A stretch of DNA of 64,000 nucleotides from Trifolium pratense (GCF_020283565.1 NC_060063.1:49188856-49252855); one strand, 5' to 3'. Numbered from the stretch's first letter, positions 1 through 11,400 are shown. Notes: generated from the sequence alone by a model not told the origin. Translations and numbers: made by a program.

Positions 1-1922
1 TAAGACGTATAACAAATAACTTTGGGACAACTGTGATAACATAACAAACGGATGATACATAAGTTATGGACCATAACTAACTTAGTAATGAAAGTTAAAT
101 TACAAATGAGATGCAAACGCAACATTTTGATGTATATACCAATTTCTCAATGTGTGTTAGGTGGCCAAGTAAGTCTATCCACCCTTAACCAACCTAGATG
201 GTTGTTTACTTATTTATAACCGTTATAACCAAATATTTTTGTCTCTTTCCCTCATCGTTATTAAAGATGGACAACGGGTTGGATAGGGGGAGTTCAGGTC
301 AAAAAACACCACTCAGCCCAACCTGTGATTGTAATAATGAGGCACAATTCGACCTTTTTAAGGTTTGGTTTTAACGAGTTTGGTTTGTACGGATTTGCAA
401 TTTGATGGTTCGGTTTGCGGGTTTTTATCGACCCCTAGTAGTTACTAATCGTTTTGGCAAAAATATTCCCAAACTATGTATCTCACTAAAAATGTTTGTA
501 TGTTTTCAATGACAATACCATTCATTCCTTGTGGACAAGAATATGATCCAGTCAGCCGGCGTCGAACAACGTCAGGTCGAGGTTGAAGTTGGTGATTAAA
601 AATACTCATAAATAGTCTGACGCTCAAATTAATATGAAAATTTGAAGTGAATCTAGACCAGACGTGACGGGTATTAACCTTTACCTAGTCTGTAAAAGAA
701 AATAATCAAATCAAAGCATCATCTAGCTAGAATTATTGACATGAGCTATACGACTTTGGTCAAAAAATTAAAAGCTCTTGGTTTATATTTCAAAGTGAGT
801 GATGATGGTAATTAAATTGGTAAACAAAGTCAAAAAGAGATACCGTACAATATATACAACTAAGCAAATTAATGATGATTTTGTTCATCGTTTTAAAGCT
901 TCTTTTTTGTGAAAGCAAACTTGACGATTATAACAGTTGAATTACTCTGCACTATAGCTAGATTACTCTGTTAACATTTGTAGGCCACACAAGATATGAT
1001 ACTCGATGCATGCTTTGCTTCAATTCCGCATGCAAATGAATCAGTTTGCACTATACATTGCAGATTCTATTCCTATGTGATAAACAATCATTTATCAATG
1101 TTTTACCTACAAATAGGAAAAGCACTAACATGCAAAACAGTGTTTGAGAATCTATCTTTTTCAACAGTGGTCATTTTAGTCTATGCACCAAATCATTTTA
1201 TAGCCATCACATCATTCTCACCGCATAGAACACTTATCAAGTTCATGATTAGTAGTGACGGGGCTGCGACTCAATCATATATATCATCTCAGCCTCAAAG
1301 TAGCATAATATATCCAATGCTTTTAATTCTTTTTTATTAAAATTTAGACCATCTAATCTTAACTACGAATGATGTGAGTATATCTAACTCAAATTTTGAA
1401 ACTGGTAACTTAAATTTTGCATGCAAAGCTGAATGAATTTTGTAGAATGGAAAAAAAATTGAAAATGGTTCTATGTTGATATACACTCCATTCCTCTCTA
1501 AAAAGGTTTGTAGTATAATTGATAATCCTATTTATTTCAATTACTAAATCGAGTATACATATATGGGGTGCACACAATGAAGTTTAATTTCAAAAAACAA
1601 TGTACGGCAAATAAAAGAATTATATGAAAGTTATATTTGATGCTTTGTGTCGGAACTGTTAGAGTCTTGTGTGAGGATGATTCTGGGATCTGGTTATCTT
1701 GGTGAGAGATGGGTTTGTCTTTTGCCTTCTTTTCTAGATTTTTTCTCTTTCTCTCTTTTCTGGCAGTCCGGTGATTTGGGGCCGGTGGATCTCGGGCTAA
1801 TTCGGTTAACATCTTAGGAGCTTCCTATCTTTGTTTTCATTGTATTTTTTCTTTTCTTTGAGGACTTTATACTTCTTGTACCTTTTGTGGACTCTTTGAT
1901 GTATCATTTCTCTCTTTTTATT

Positions 1923-1963
<41 letters not shown>

Positions 1964-2113
1964 CCATTAAAAAAATGATGAAAATGATCAATTGTGTAGT
2001 GCTAGATAATTATGTTATGGCACTTGTGGATCCTAATAATTGAAAGTGGGGTGGAATGAAATGTTGGTAATTTTGTATGTTTTCTTTACCATTCATTCCT
2101 TGTGGACAAGAAT
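1..2113. other. intergenic, AT-rich, no supported gene
   Basis: Short open frames here have no recognisable domain and no splice context, so I call no gene. A 30-bp sequence at 517-546 recurs exactly at 2088-2117. A TA microsatellite lies at about 1927-1961. The stretch around 245-440 is rich in GGTTTG-type words and looks like old repeat debris. Confidence 0.6.
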
Positions 2114-2125
2114 ATGAGCGGTGGG

Positions 2126-2262
2126 GTTCCCATAAGTTTAACTCAGTTGGTAGGGACATCAATATTCTATATACATGGGTGGGGGTTCGAATTCCGGACA
2201 TTCCACTTATTCACCTTAAAAGGTGAATTTTCTAACCACTAGACTACGTGACCTAAAAAAAA
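2126..2262 (+). mobile_element. tRNA-derived SINE with target duplication
   Basis: A sequence resembling a pol III A box (TTTAACTCAGTTGGTAGG, about 2131-2148) is followed by a B-box-like GGTTCGAATTCC near 2175. The element ends in CGTGACCT plus an A run. It is flanked by a 12-bp target duplication, ATGAGCGGTGGG at 2114-2125 and ATGAGCAGTGGG at 2263-2274 (11 of 12 match). A tRNA-like head, an A tail and a target duplication are the marks of a SINE. The same family recurs on the minus strand near 19157, 23561 and 25593. Confidence 0.8.
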
Positions 2263-2446
2263 ATGAGCAGTGGGTATACGACTTTAATAATTTAGTGATT
2301 ATAGTTCCATATTTTGAATGTAAATATCTGAAATGCTCAAGATTGAAACTCCAGTTTTTGTATATAAAATGTCATCGCTATCAATTAAGTATGTTCACGA
2401 AGACTATAACGATGAATTTCTATGTATGACCAAGTAGTATTGCAAA

Positions 2447-2850
2447 GACTTAATTAGTCTTTTGGTCCCTTAAAGACATTTTAAGTTTCACAATGGTCCC
2501 TTAAAAAAAAAGGTATGGATTGGTCCCTTAAAGACACATCAGTTTCTCAATTGGTCCTTTCCGTCAATTTTTTACAAAAAATGTTAGTTTTAGTTGACTG
2601 GATTGTGAATGTCATTAAGTGTAAGTGGTCCACCAAAAACCTTATTAATTTTTAAAAGTTTAACCATTAAAATTTTTTGTTATAATTGGAGTTAAAATTT
2701 AACGGAAAGGACCAATATGACAAACATATATGTCTTTAAGGGATCAATCCGGACCTTTTTTTCTTTAAGAACCAATCCGAGCATTTTTTTCTTTAAGGGA
2801 CCATTGTGAAACCTAAAATGTCTTTAAGGGACCAATAGACTAATTAAGCC
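2447..2850. mobile_element. Mutator-type MITE with long inverted repeats
   Basis: The ends are inverted copies: GACTTAATTAGTCTTTTGG on the left, and on the right the complement of GGCTTAATTAGTCTATTGG. The inverted repeat carries several copies of a 'TGGTCCCTTAAAGACA' word. It is flanked by a perfect 9-bp duplication TATTGCAAA at 2438-2446 and 2851-2859. A 9-bp duplication with long inverted repeats and no coding frame fits a non-autonomous Mutator-like element. Confidence 0.85.
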
Positions 2851-3159
2851 TATTGCAAACTATATTATTTTTTTGTGAACAAGAGTTGCTACTATCAATT
2901 TTTTTTTCTCCATGTTTCTTAATTGTTCAATTTTCACTTTAAAATTTACCTTTTTGTTTTTTTTTTTTATCTTTTTCTCTCCTCCCAAATCGATTAACTC
3001 AAAAAGGAAAGTCAACTTTCATTTGTTTGTTTGTTTTCCTCAAAAATAAAATTGTTTACTCAATATCGAACAGATTTTTTTTAATAAAATACTTAAACCT
3101 ATAATTTATGTTTTCAGTGCACTTATTAACAATGATTATAGAAAATATAAACTTAAATA

Positions 3160-3420
3160 ATACTCCCTCTGATCTCAAATTTAAGAAATAAATGACTTTT
3201 TAGGTTTTTTAAAAAACTATTAATTTGATTTTATTTTTTATAACTAAGGTTAGTTGTTAGCATTACAATGTTGTGTTAGTTTTTTTCTCTTTTGCTGGGA
3301 CTTAAATCCTAGACCTCCTACTCCTTAACCCTTAACTCAACTACCTTAACCAATTGAATGAGGTGACTTAAAAAATCATTTGTTTCTTGTATTTAGAACG
3401 AGAAGAAATAATACAAATAT
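3160..3420. mobile_element. Stowaway-like MITE, decayed
   Basis: TACTCCCTCTGATCTCAAAT on the left is matched by an inverted copy ending near 3420 (complement reads TATTTCTTCTCGTTCTAAAT). The inner part (about 3250-3365) seems to hold another old insertion. Boundaries are approximate. Confidence 0.5.
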
Positions 3421-3447
3421 AAAAAATGTCAATATTATAAATGCAAA

Positions 3448-3495
3448 AAGAATGAGGTGACTTTTTTTTTTTGAATCAAGAATGAGGTGACTTTT
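3448..3495. repeat. 18-bp direct repeat around a 12-nt T-rich insert
   Basis: AAGAATGAGGTGACTTTT occurs at 3448-3465 and again at 3478-3495. The insert TTTTTTTGAATC lies between. It resembles a target duplication around an almost empty retroposon tail and belongs to the series described in the findings. Confidence 0.7.
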
Positions 3496-3507
3496 AAAAG
3501 GGAAAAT

Positions 3508-3696
3508 TGTAGAGAAAGGGAAAGGTTTTTCATTGCATTACTCAAATCAATAGGAGCCCTTATATAGGGATTACAATGATTGACTCAAATCTAACATAAG
3601 GCCTAACCAACTAACTAACTTGTACAACAAACTTTCTAACTAACTAGTTTGTTACAACAAGATATAAAGGCCTAAGTGCAATATCATTGCTTAACA
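3508..3696 (-). repeat. 3' LTR of the copia element
   Basis: This 189-bp LTR is identical by eye to the copy at 7855-8043. On the minus strand it starts TGTTAAGC and ends CTCTACA. The gag-pol stop codon lies 65 bp upstream of it. Confidence 0.97.
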
Positions 3697-3761
3697 ACCT
3701 CTCCTAATCTGTATTTGCTTAAAAAAACCAGATTACAAACAACTGCTTTAATCATGTAGCT

Positions 3762-6700
3762 TCAAGTAACTTCAACCAAGTCACACATTCCAAGCCTTGT
3801 TCTCAAATTGCAAAAAGTCTCTAGCTTCAATGCTTTGGTCATTATATCTGCTATCTGATCCTGTGATGAGCAGAAACTCATCTCCACAGTTCCATCCTTG
3901 ATCAAATCTCTAAGAAAGTGATATCTAACATCTATGTGCTTACATCTACCATGCATAACTGGATTCTTTGAAAGTTTGATGGAAGAGGTATTGTCACAGA
4001 GAATTGTAGTTCCAGTCATGTGTGTTTGCTTAAGCTGCTCCAAAATTCTTCTCAACCATACACCTTGGCAGGCACAAGATGCTGCAGCAACATACTCAGC
4101 TTCAGTGGTAGATAAAGTGACAATGGCTTGTTTCTTAGATGACCAGGATATTGCTCCATTTCCATACATATACACATAGCCTGAAGTACTTTTTCTATCA
4201 TCTATGTCTCCTGCATAGTCAGAGTCAGTCCAGCCCTTAAGTTCACAGTCATTGCTTCTTGTATACAAAATACCAAAATTCAAGGTGCCTTGAAGGTATC
4301 TAAGTACTCTTTTTGCTGCTGCTAAGTGAAGTTCTGTAGGCCTCTCCATATATCTAGCAATTAGGCACACAGAGAATGCAAGATCTGGCCTAGTAGCAAG
4401 AAGATACATTAGGCTTCCAGTCAATTGCCTATACACAGTTGCATCAACAGTTTTTCCATTTTCATCTTTCATAAGTTTGTTACCTGGCACAATGGGACTA
4501 CACACCTTGTTACAATTCTCCATTCCAAATTTAAGAATGATGTCCTGAGCATACTTCTGCTGATAGATGAAGATTCCACTGTCACTTTGTTTTATTTCTA
4601 CTCCAAGGAAGTATCTCATTCTTCCTAGATCAGTCATAGCAAACTTGCTTTTCATGGATGCTTTAAAACTTTCAAACATCTCTTCATTATTACCAGTGTA
4701 TATTAGATCATCTACATATAAACTGACAATTAGAACGTTGCCTTGATCAGTTTGCTTGACAAATAAGGTATGTTCATGAGGGCATTTTTCAAAATTTTCT
4801 TGCACAAAGTAAGATTCAATCTTACTATACCAAGCTCTGGGAGCTTGCTTCAGGCCATATAGAGCCTTTTTGAGTTTGTATACCTTGTCCTTTCCTTCTT
4901 TCTGATAACCATGAGGTTGATCAACATACACATCTTCAATTAACTCACCATGTAAGAAGGCACTCTTCACATCTAATTGAAAGATATTCCAACCTTTGCT
5001 GGCTGCTAGAGCAATCACAGTTCTTATGGTGTCCCATCTTGCTACAGGGGCAAAAACTTCATTATAATCTACACCATGTTGTTGGCTGTATCCTTTTGCT
5101 ACCAATCTTGCCTTGTACTTTTCAACTTCCCCTTTTTCATTGAACTTAGTTTTATAAATCCATTTCACACCTATTTTCTTGCTTCCAGTTGGTAGGTCAA
5201 GTAATTCCCATGTGTCATTCTTTTCAATAGATAGTATTTCCTGATCCATGGCATCTCTCCATACTTTGTGTTTGGCTGCTTCATCATAGGTGATAGGATC
5301 ACTTTGAACACTGAATATAGCTAAGTTCTGCAGGTCACTATTTTCAGCATTCTCCAGCTCTGTGACATAATCTTGAGTCCATGCAGGTGGTTTTCTTATT
5401 CTTGGACCTAATTTTGTAATAGGTGACTCAGTGTCTTCATCTGGTCCATCACTATCTTCAACTTGCTCATCTGCTATTTCACCTTGTTGTGAACCACTAT
5501 CATTTGTATTATCTTCTGCTATGTTTTCCTCATCACTGCTGTGTGCAATTTCAATCTGACTCTGAGATTTCTGATTCTTCTTATCCCAAATCCAACCTTT
5601 TGATTCATCAAATTTCACATCTCTACTGATTATGATCTTCTTTTGAATTGGATCATACAATTTATAGGCCTTAGATTCTTCACTTATGCCTAAGTGAACA
5701 CACTTGCTTGCTTTAGGGTCTAGCTTCTTTCTCATAACATCTGGTACATGAGCATAGGCCAGACATCCAAAAACTCTAAAATAATGCACAGATGGTTTGA
5801 TTTTACTCCAAGCTTCTTCAGGTGTTATATCTTTGACAGACAAGGTAGGGCATTTGTTCATGACATATGTTGCCCAAATGACTGCTTCTGGCCAAAATCT
5901 TTTTGGTACATTCCTTCCATTGAGCATGCTTCTAACCATATTGAGTAGAGTCCTATTCTTCCTCTCTGACACACCATTCTGCTGAGGTGTATATGCTGCA
6001 GTTAACTGTCTTTTGATGCCATTGGTGCTGCAAAATTCATTAAATTCATGTGAGGTGAACTCTCCACCCCTATCTGTTCTCAAAGTTTGAATGTTGCAGT
6101 TGGACTCTTTTTCCACTAATGCTTTAAATTTCTTAAAAATTTCAAAGGCATTAGATTTTGCAGCTAAAGGGTATGTCCATGTTTTTCTACTAAAGTCATC
6201 AGTGAAAGTGATGAAATACCTGCTACCACCATTTGAAGCTGGATTAATTGGCCCACATATGTCAGAGTGGACAAGTTGTAGCTTTTCACTAGCTCTCCAG
6301 TTGTTGCTCTTTGGAATGGCTTCTCTGCTTTGTTTGCCTGTTGCACAGTCACTACAAACTTCATCTGTTTCTTGCAGGGTTGGTAAACCTTTTACCATAT
6401 CTTTCTTCACCAGGGTGTTTAACCCTTTAAAGCTAAGGTGTGCATATCTGCAGTGCCAAAGGTGTGATTGACTATCTTTGCTAATTTTCAAGCACATAGG
6501 ACTGATTATAGATGCTTGAATTATGAACATCCTATTTGCAGACATGTCAGAAGTAATGATCAGTCCCCATTTGTCATGAAACACTTTGCATTGGTCCTTT
6601 TCAAAGATGATGGTGACATTCTTTTGTTGCAATTGACCAATGCTAAGAAGATTATTTTTCAAGCCAGGTAAAAAGTACACATCAGTAATAACTTGTACCA

Positions 6701-7736
6701 TTCCATTGATGTTGAGTTTGAGATTTCCTTTTCCCATCACTGCCATTCTTGAATCATCACCAAGCTTCACTGATTCTCTGAAGCTGTCATCAAAGTCAAA
6801 TAACCATTCTTTGTTTCCAACCATATGGTTGCTACATCCTGAATCCAAATACCACACTACTTTCTTGTTATTGGATTCATCAGTTCCTTGTGCCATAAGC
6901 AAGATCTCTTCTTTGTCATCAAACTCTGCAAAATTGGCATTTGCATCTTCCCAATTTGGGCATTCACTCTGGTAGTGTCCCAATTTATGACATCTAAAGC
7001 ATTCAATATTTTCTTTACTAATTTGTCTTCCTCTCCCCCTTCCCCTAGAGCTAGATCTACCACCTCTGCCACGATTAGCACCTCTACCATAGTTAGATAC
7101 TTTCAGGGCTTGTTCTTCTTCTTTATCAAGATTAGCCTTCATTCTTTTTTCATGAACAATTAAGCTACTCTGAATTTCATCTATAGACATTGTTGTTACA
7201 TCATGTGATTCCTCTATTGCACAGACTACATAATTGAATTTTGAAGACATAGATCTCAATACCTTTTCTATCACAGATGCCTGAGTCAAATTCTCTCCAT
7301 GTGCTGTGATCTTGTTGGCTATGGTGAGAGTGCGTGCAAAGTACTCTTCAACTGACTCATTATCCTTCATTGTTAAAACTTCAAATTCTCTTCTCAAGGT
7401 TTGAAGTTGTGCACGTTTCACTCTAGTAGACCCTTGATACTTTCTACGCATGGATTCCCAAATATCACGAGCTGTGTTGCGTTCAAGAATGGTTTCCAAG
7501 ATCGTGCGATCGATTACTTGGAACAAGTAATTCTTCACCTTCAAGTCACGAATATTGCTTTCGTTTGCCAATCTTGTTTGTTCAGCGGTTGGATTTGCAG
7601 GTGCAGCCACGATTCCATTTTCAATTTGTGTCCAAAGCTCTTTAGAACGAAGTAGATTCTCCATAAGCATAGCCCAATGATCATAGTAGCCTTCGAATTT
7701 GGGGATGGATGGTTGAACAAAGCCTTGTTCCGCCAT
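3762..7736 (-). CDS. copia gag-pol polyprotein, intact
   Basis: This 1324-residue single frame encodes all the proteins of a Ty1/copia retrotransposon. The order is gag first (residues 1-270), with a CCHC zinc knuckle (C246, C249, H254, C259) after an Arg-Gly-rich stretch. The aspartic protease follows with its DSG at 298-300. Integrase has an HHCC finger (H428, H433, C461, C464) and catalytic D492, D555, E591. Reverse transcriptase has FQLDVKSAF near 919 and YVDD at 1007-1010. RNase H comes last, with D1171 and E1214 in the usual motifs. The integrase-before-RT order defines copia rather than gypsy. No stop or frameshift interrupts it. The ATG lies 118 bp inside the 5' LTR. It probably acts in virus-like particles in the cytoplasm and then at nuclear integration sites. 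Confidence 0.97.
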   Translation of the reverse strand: MAEQGFVQPSIPKFEGYYDHWAMLMENLLRSKELWTQIENGIVAAPANPTAEQTRLANESNIRDLKVKNYLFQVIDRTILETILERNTARDIWESMRRKYQGSTRVKRAQLQTLRREFEVLTMKDNESVEEYFARTLTIANKITAHGENLTQASVIEKVLRSMSSKFNYVVCAIEESHDVTTMSIDEIQSSLIVHEKRMKANLDKEEEQALKVSNYGRGANRGRGGRSSSRGRGRGRQISKENIECFRCHKLGHYQSECPNWEDANANFAEFDDKEEILLMAQGTDESNNKKVVWYLDSGCSNHMVGNKEWLFDFDDSFRESVKLGDDSRMAVMGKGNLKLNINGMVQVITDVYFLPGLKNNLLSIGQLQQKNVTIIFEKDQCKVFHDKWGLIITSDMSANRMFIIQASIISPMCLKISKDSQSHLWHCRYAHLSFKGLNTLVKKDMVKGLPTLQETDEVCSDCATGKQSREAIPKSNNWRASEKLQLVHSDICGPINPASNGGSRYFITFTDDFSRKTWTYPLAAKSNAFEIFKKFKALVEKESNCNIQTLRTDRGGEFTSHEFNEFCSTNGIKRQLTAAYTPQQNGVSERKNRTLLNMVRSMLNGRNVPKRFWPEAVIWATYVMNKCPTLSVKDITPEEAWSKIKPSVHYFRVFGCLAYAHVPDVMRKKLDPKASKCVHLGISEESKAYKLYDPIQKKIIISRDVKFDESKGWIWDKKNQKSQSQIEIAHSSDEENIAEDNTNDSGSQQGEIADEQVEDSDGPDEDTESPITKLGPRIRKPPAWTQDYVTELENAENSDLQNLAIFSVQSDPITYDEAAKHKVWRDAMDQEILSIEKNDTWELLDLPTGSKKIGVKWIYKTKFNEKGEVEKYKARLVAKGYSQQHGVDYNEVFAPVARWDTIRTVIALAASKGWNIFQLDVKSAFLHGELIEDVYVDQPHGYQKEGKDKVYKLKKALYGLKQAPRAWYSKIESYFVQENFEKCPHEHTLFVKQTDQGNVLIVSLYVDDLIYTGNNEEMFESFKASMKSKFAMTDLGRMRYFLGVEIKQSDSGIFIYQQKYAQDIILKFGMENCNKVCSPIVPGNKLMKDENGKTVDATVYRQLTGSLMYLLATRPDLAFSVCLIARYMERPTELHLAAAKRVLRYLQGTLNFGILYTRSNDCELKGWTDSDYAGDIDDRKSTSGYVYMYGNGAISWSSKKQAIVTLSTTEAEYVAAASCACQGVWLRRILEQLKQTHMTGTTILCDNTSSIKLSKNPVMHGRCKHIDVRYHFLRDLIKDGTVEMSFCSSQDQIADIMTKALKLETFCNLRTRLGMCDLVEVT

Positions 7737-7838
7737 AGAAAACGGTGAAGGTGGAGGAAGAAGATGAAAGAAACGGTTGCAACAACTTGTTGTAACTAAC
7801 TGCAGTTAGTTGCAAGAAGAAAGGGAAGAATGGTTCTT

Positions 7839-7852
7839 GGCTCTAGATACCA
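7839..7852 (-). other. copia primer-binding site
   Basis: On the minus strand TGGTATCTAGAGCC begins two bases after the 5' LTR. It matches the plant initiator tRNA-Met primer site except for one inserted T in the middle. Confidence 0.75.
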
Positions 7853-7854
7853 AT

Positions 7855-8043
7855 TGTAGAGAAAGGGAAAGGTTTTTCATTGCATTACTCAAATCAATAG
7901 GAGCCCTTATATAGGGATTACAATGATTGACTCAAATCTAACATAAGGCCTAACCAACTAACTAACTTGTACAACAAACTTTCTAACTAACTAGTTTGTT
8001 ACAACAAGATATAAAGGCCTAAGTGCAATATCATTGCTTAACA
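7855..8043 (-). repeat. 5' LTR of the copia element, with TATA box
   Basis: This is the second 189-bp LTR. On the minus strand it contains CCCTATATAAGGG (plus positions 7904-7916), a plausible TATA box for the element's own transcription. Transcription would run away from SMO1. Confidence 0.95.
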
Positions 8044-8258
8044 AAAATGATGGTGACTTTAGTATATTTTTGTAGTGTTTTATAACAGAGAAATAATACT
8101 TAAAATAACAAAGAAAATACTTAAACTAAAAGAGAGATTTACATTAGAGAGAAAGCCACGACTTTCCTTTCTTAAACTCACACAATCCTTACCTTCCTTA
8201 GCATGATGCATAAAAAACTAGTTCCATATAAAGTGAAAAAAAGGTGAATATTCTTCTC

Positions 8259-8266
8259 TATAAATA
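8259..8266 (+). promoter_or_regulatory. TATA box of SMO1
   Basis: TATAAATA lies 177 bp before the SMO1 start codon and 216 bp after the end of the copia LTR. Position and sequence fit a core promoter, with transcription expected to begin near 8290-8300. Confidence 0.6.
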
Positions 8267-8435
8267 AGAGTCGTGTAACGTTTTTAAAAATTCCCGCAAA
8301 ATAAACCGCGTGTTAACAGACAAAACTATCCAGCGAAGCATCTATCCACCACACTTTTCATTTCTACATCACACATTTACTCACCACACCCCCCTCACCG
8401 CCGCCGTTAGGGTTTCTCTCCGGCGACTCACCAAA

Positions 8436-11400
8436 ATGCTTCCCTATAATTCTCTTCAAGAAGCCGAGATCTCTCTCGGTCGCAATCTCACTTTCGCCGA
8501 AACCCTCTGGTTCAATTACTCCGCTACTAAATCCGATTACTTTCTCTTTTGTCATAACATTCTCTTCCTCTTCCTCATCTTCTCCCTCGTTCCTCTTCCA
8601 CTCGTTTTCCTCGAAATTAAACGCTTATATCCTTTCGATTCTTACAAGATCCAGCCTAAAGTTCGTTTATCTCTCAATGAAATGCTTAATTGTTACAAAG
8701 ATGTCATGTTCATGTTCTTCTTCGTCGTTGGTCCTCTTCAACTCGTTTCATATCCTTCCATCAAGGTATAATCACACTCACAGTTTGTTACAATTCCGTT
8801 ACGGTTTCTGTTACGGTTACGATTCTGTTACGGTTATGATTTCTGTTATGGTTACATTGTGGATGATTTTTGTTTTGTTTTTTAGATGATTGGAATTAGA
8901 TCAAGGTAGTTTTACACTCATAGTTTGTTACAATTCCGTTACGGTTACGGTTGTGGTTTCTGTTACGGTTACTGTTACGGTTATGGTTACATTGTGAATG
9001 ATTTTTGTTTTGTTTTTTAGATGATTGGAATTAGATCAGGGTTACCATTACCGTCAGGATGGGAGATTTTATCACAATTATTGGTGTATTTTTTGGTTGA
9101 AGATTATACGAATTACTGGATCCATAGGTTTCTGCATAATAAATGGGGTTATGAGAAGATTCATCGTGTTCATCATGAATATCAAGCTCCGATTGGATTT
9201 GCGGCGCCTTATGCTCACTGGGCGGAGATCTTGATTCTTGGGATACCGTCTTTTCTTGGACCGGCTATGGTTCCTGGTCACATGATTACGTTTTGGTTGT
9301 GGATAGCATTGCGCCAAATTGAAGCCATTGATACACATAGCGGGTAATGCTTTCTGTCCTTTTCAATTTTTCTTTTATTTTTGTTGATTGTGTTTTTTTG
9401 ACAAAACCTTAATGAATGTCCCTTTTAAAAAGTACTTTAGATTTTTAAGATCTTCAATAGTGGATCGCTTTTTTCTTTCATGGGGCCTGGCCTGAGTGAG
9501 ATCTATAATTACACACCTTTTTGCTCCTTTTATATTTTGTATAATTTTTTTTATTGAGCTTTCATTGTGTTAAGTTTGATTTGTGTTTATTTTATTTTTG
9601 TTACAAATTTTGATTTGTGTTTATTAGTAAGATTATTATGGATAAATGCGGCTGATACAGTTGCAATTGTGGTTGCGGACAATAATTTAAAACCATATTT
9701 CTAGATAATGGAGATGTAGATGGATCGTTGATAAACTGAAAATTTGGCGACGGTATAACTGTCTTTAAATGGTTCACTTTGTTTACTCTGTCTTATTTTT
9801 GTTCTGTTCATCTTTGCGGTGTTCATTTGGATCGTAAATAAAGATCTTGGCTATTTGGATACAGTGAGGAGAGTAGAAGAACAATTAAAATTATAATATG
9901 ACTTAAACACGGTGATTTATTGGTATGTTTTTCTAATTTCAACTCAAGATAAGTCTTGTATGAGGTTGAGATACTTCATACTAACGTTGAAAAACTATTA
10001 CATTATGTTGAAAGCTTGGTGCCGTAGAAGAAACCTGTTTACGATCTTGTGAGTGGGCCTTTGTTGGTAAAGAAATTTCTTGAAGGTTGCCTCTATACAG
10101 AACACTTTGTACTATTTTTTTGGTTACAAGAGAGAAAGAACACTTTGTACTATAATTTATCTAACAAGTAACAAGAAGTCCAATTAATACTTTTCTTGGA
10201 TAAACCTTTGATAATTTATGCAGTAATGTATATATTGTTCTTGACTACACCAAGAAGTAAATCTTTCTGGCGTTTTCTGTCTCAACAGTGTAGAAACTTA
10301 AGTTTTTGCTCTAATAGTCTAATACACAAGTTGTTCTTAACTATGAATCTCTCTGGTGTTTGCCATCTCAAGCACATGCTTATACGTATACATATACATA
10401 TAGACTTATACATATGGTTAAAATATTTTTTGTCATTTATCTTTTACCTAGTATTTATTTTAGGTCCCTTTATCTTTTTTAAAGATGCATTTTTGTCCTA
10501 TATGTTTTTGAAGTTGGTAACCGTTTATAGTTTTCTCATAATAAGTTAAATATGTAATTGAAAAAAATGCTAGCTTGGCAATGGTCGTCTGAAGTGGTGT
10601 AATTACTGTCCCAATTGACAATCCAAAATCCTTAAATTGTCTTTAAATGGTTGATACTGTCTTTAAATTATTGTCTTTACTTTGTGATTTTGTTGAAGAA
10701 AACAAATATAAAAGACAATTTAGGGATTTTGGATGCCAATTGGAACAATCATTATGCTACTTCATATAACCATTGCTAAGTCAACATTTTTCCATTTCAT
10801 TTTTAACATTATTGTGAGGAAAGGACGAAAGTTTACTCACCTTCAATAGATGAAGGACCAAAATGATTATTACTATTAGATAAAAGATAAAGAATGAAAA
10901 ATATATTTTTGCATATACACGTGTCATGTACATATATACATTACAGTTGAATGTAAAAATTGGAGTTCAACCCATTTCTATAATTCACTTCTGCAGTTAA
11001 TTGCTATCAAAATATCGATGCTGTAATATTTTATATCAACTGAATGCCTTATTATATCAGGTTAGTGATTAGTCTTGGTGAGGTGGAATATCCTGGCCAT
11101 GCTTGCAACTTGAATTTGAAATAATTGTTGGTCTTGTTTGTAGGATTTTATATTTGGTGACCATTGATAAACATCAGCATGATCAAACCCCCTTTTTCAT
11201 TAGATAATTTACTCACCATTCTTCTCCAGTTTCTGCATTTAAATTTGGGACCCCGCTTTTATGTTTGATTGCTTAACTTATCATATGGCAGGTATGATTT
11301 CCCCTGGAATCCCACAAAATATATTCCATTTTATGGTGGTGCTGAGCATCATGATTATCATCATTACGTTGGAGGACAAAGCCACAGCAATTTTGCATCA

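Larger units (their letters stand above)
3503..8048 (-). mobile_element. complete Ty1/copia LTR retrotransposon with AAAAT target duplication
   Basis: The element proper spans 3508-8043 (4536 bp) and is flanked by the 5-bp duplication AAAAT at 3503-3507 and 8044-8048. The LTRs at 3508-3696 and 7855-8043 are each 189 bp, begin TG, end CA, and show no difference by eye. On the minus strand the 5' LTR is followed, after two bases, by TGGTATCTAGAGCC, close to the usual plant initiator-tRNA-Met primer site (TGGTATCAGAGC) but with one extra T. A purine-rich ATTAGGAGAGGT abuts the 3' LTR. The internal region is one long frame. All the parts needed for movement appear present, and identical LTRs mean a recent insertion. 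It sits upstream of SMO1 in the opposite orientation. Confidence 0.97.

Noticed and set aside
996..1340. 114-codon frame
   Set aside because: No domain, no splice context and AT-rich composition like the surrounding DNA.
2126..2262. A true tRNA gene
   Set aside because: A- and B-box-like words are present but no cloverleaf forms; tail and target duplication mark it as a SINE.
3934..7655. Plus-strand frames inside the copia element
   Set aside because: They are shadows of the minus-strand gag-pol frame.
8310..8435. Longer N-terminus of SMO1
   Set aside because: It starts at GTG and reads through the 5' leader. ATG at 8436 matches the family start.
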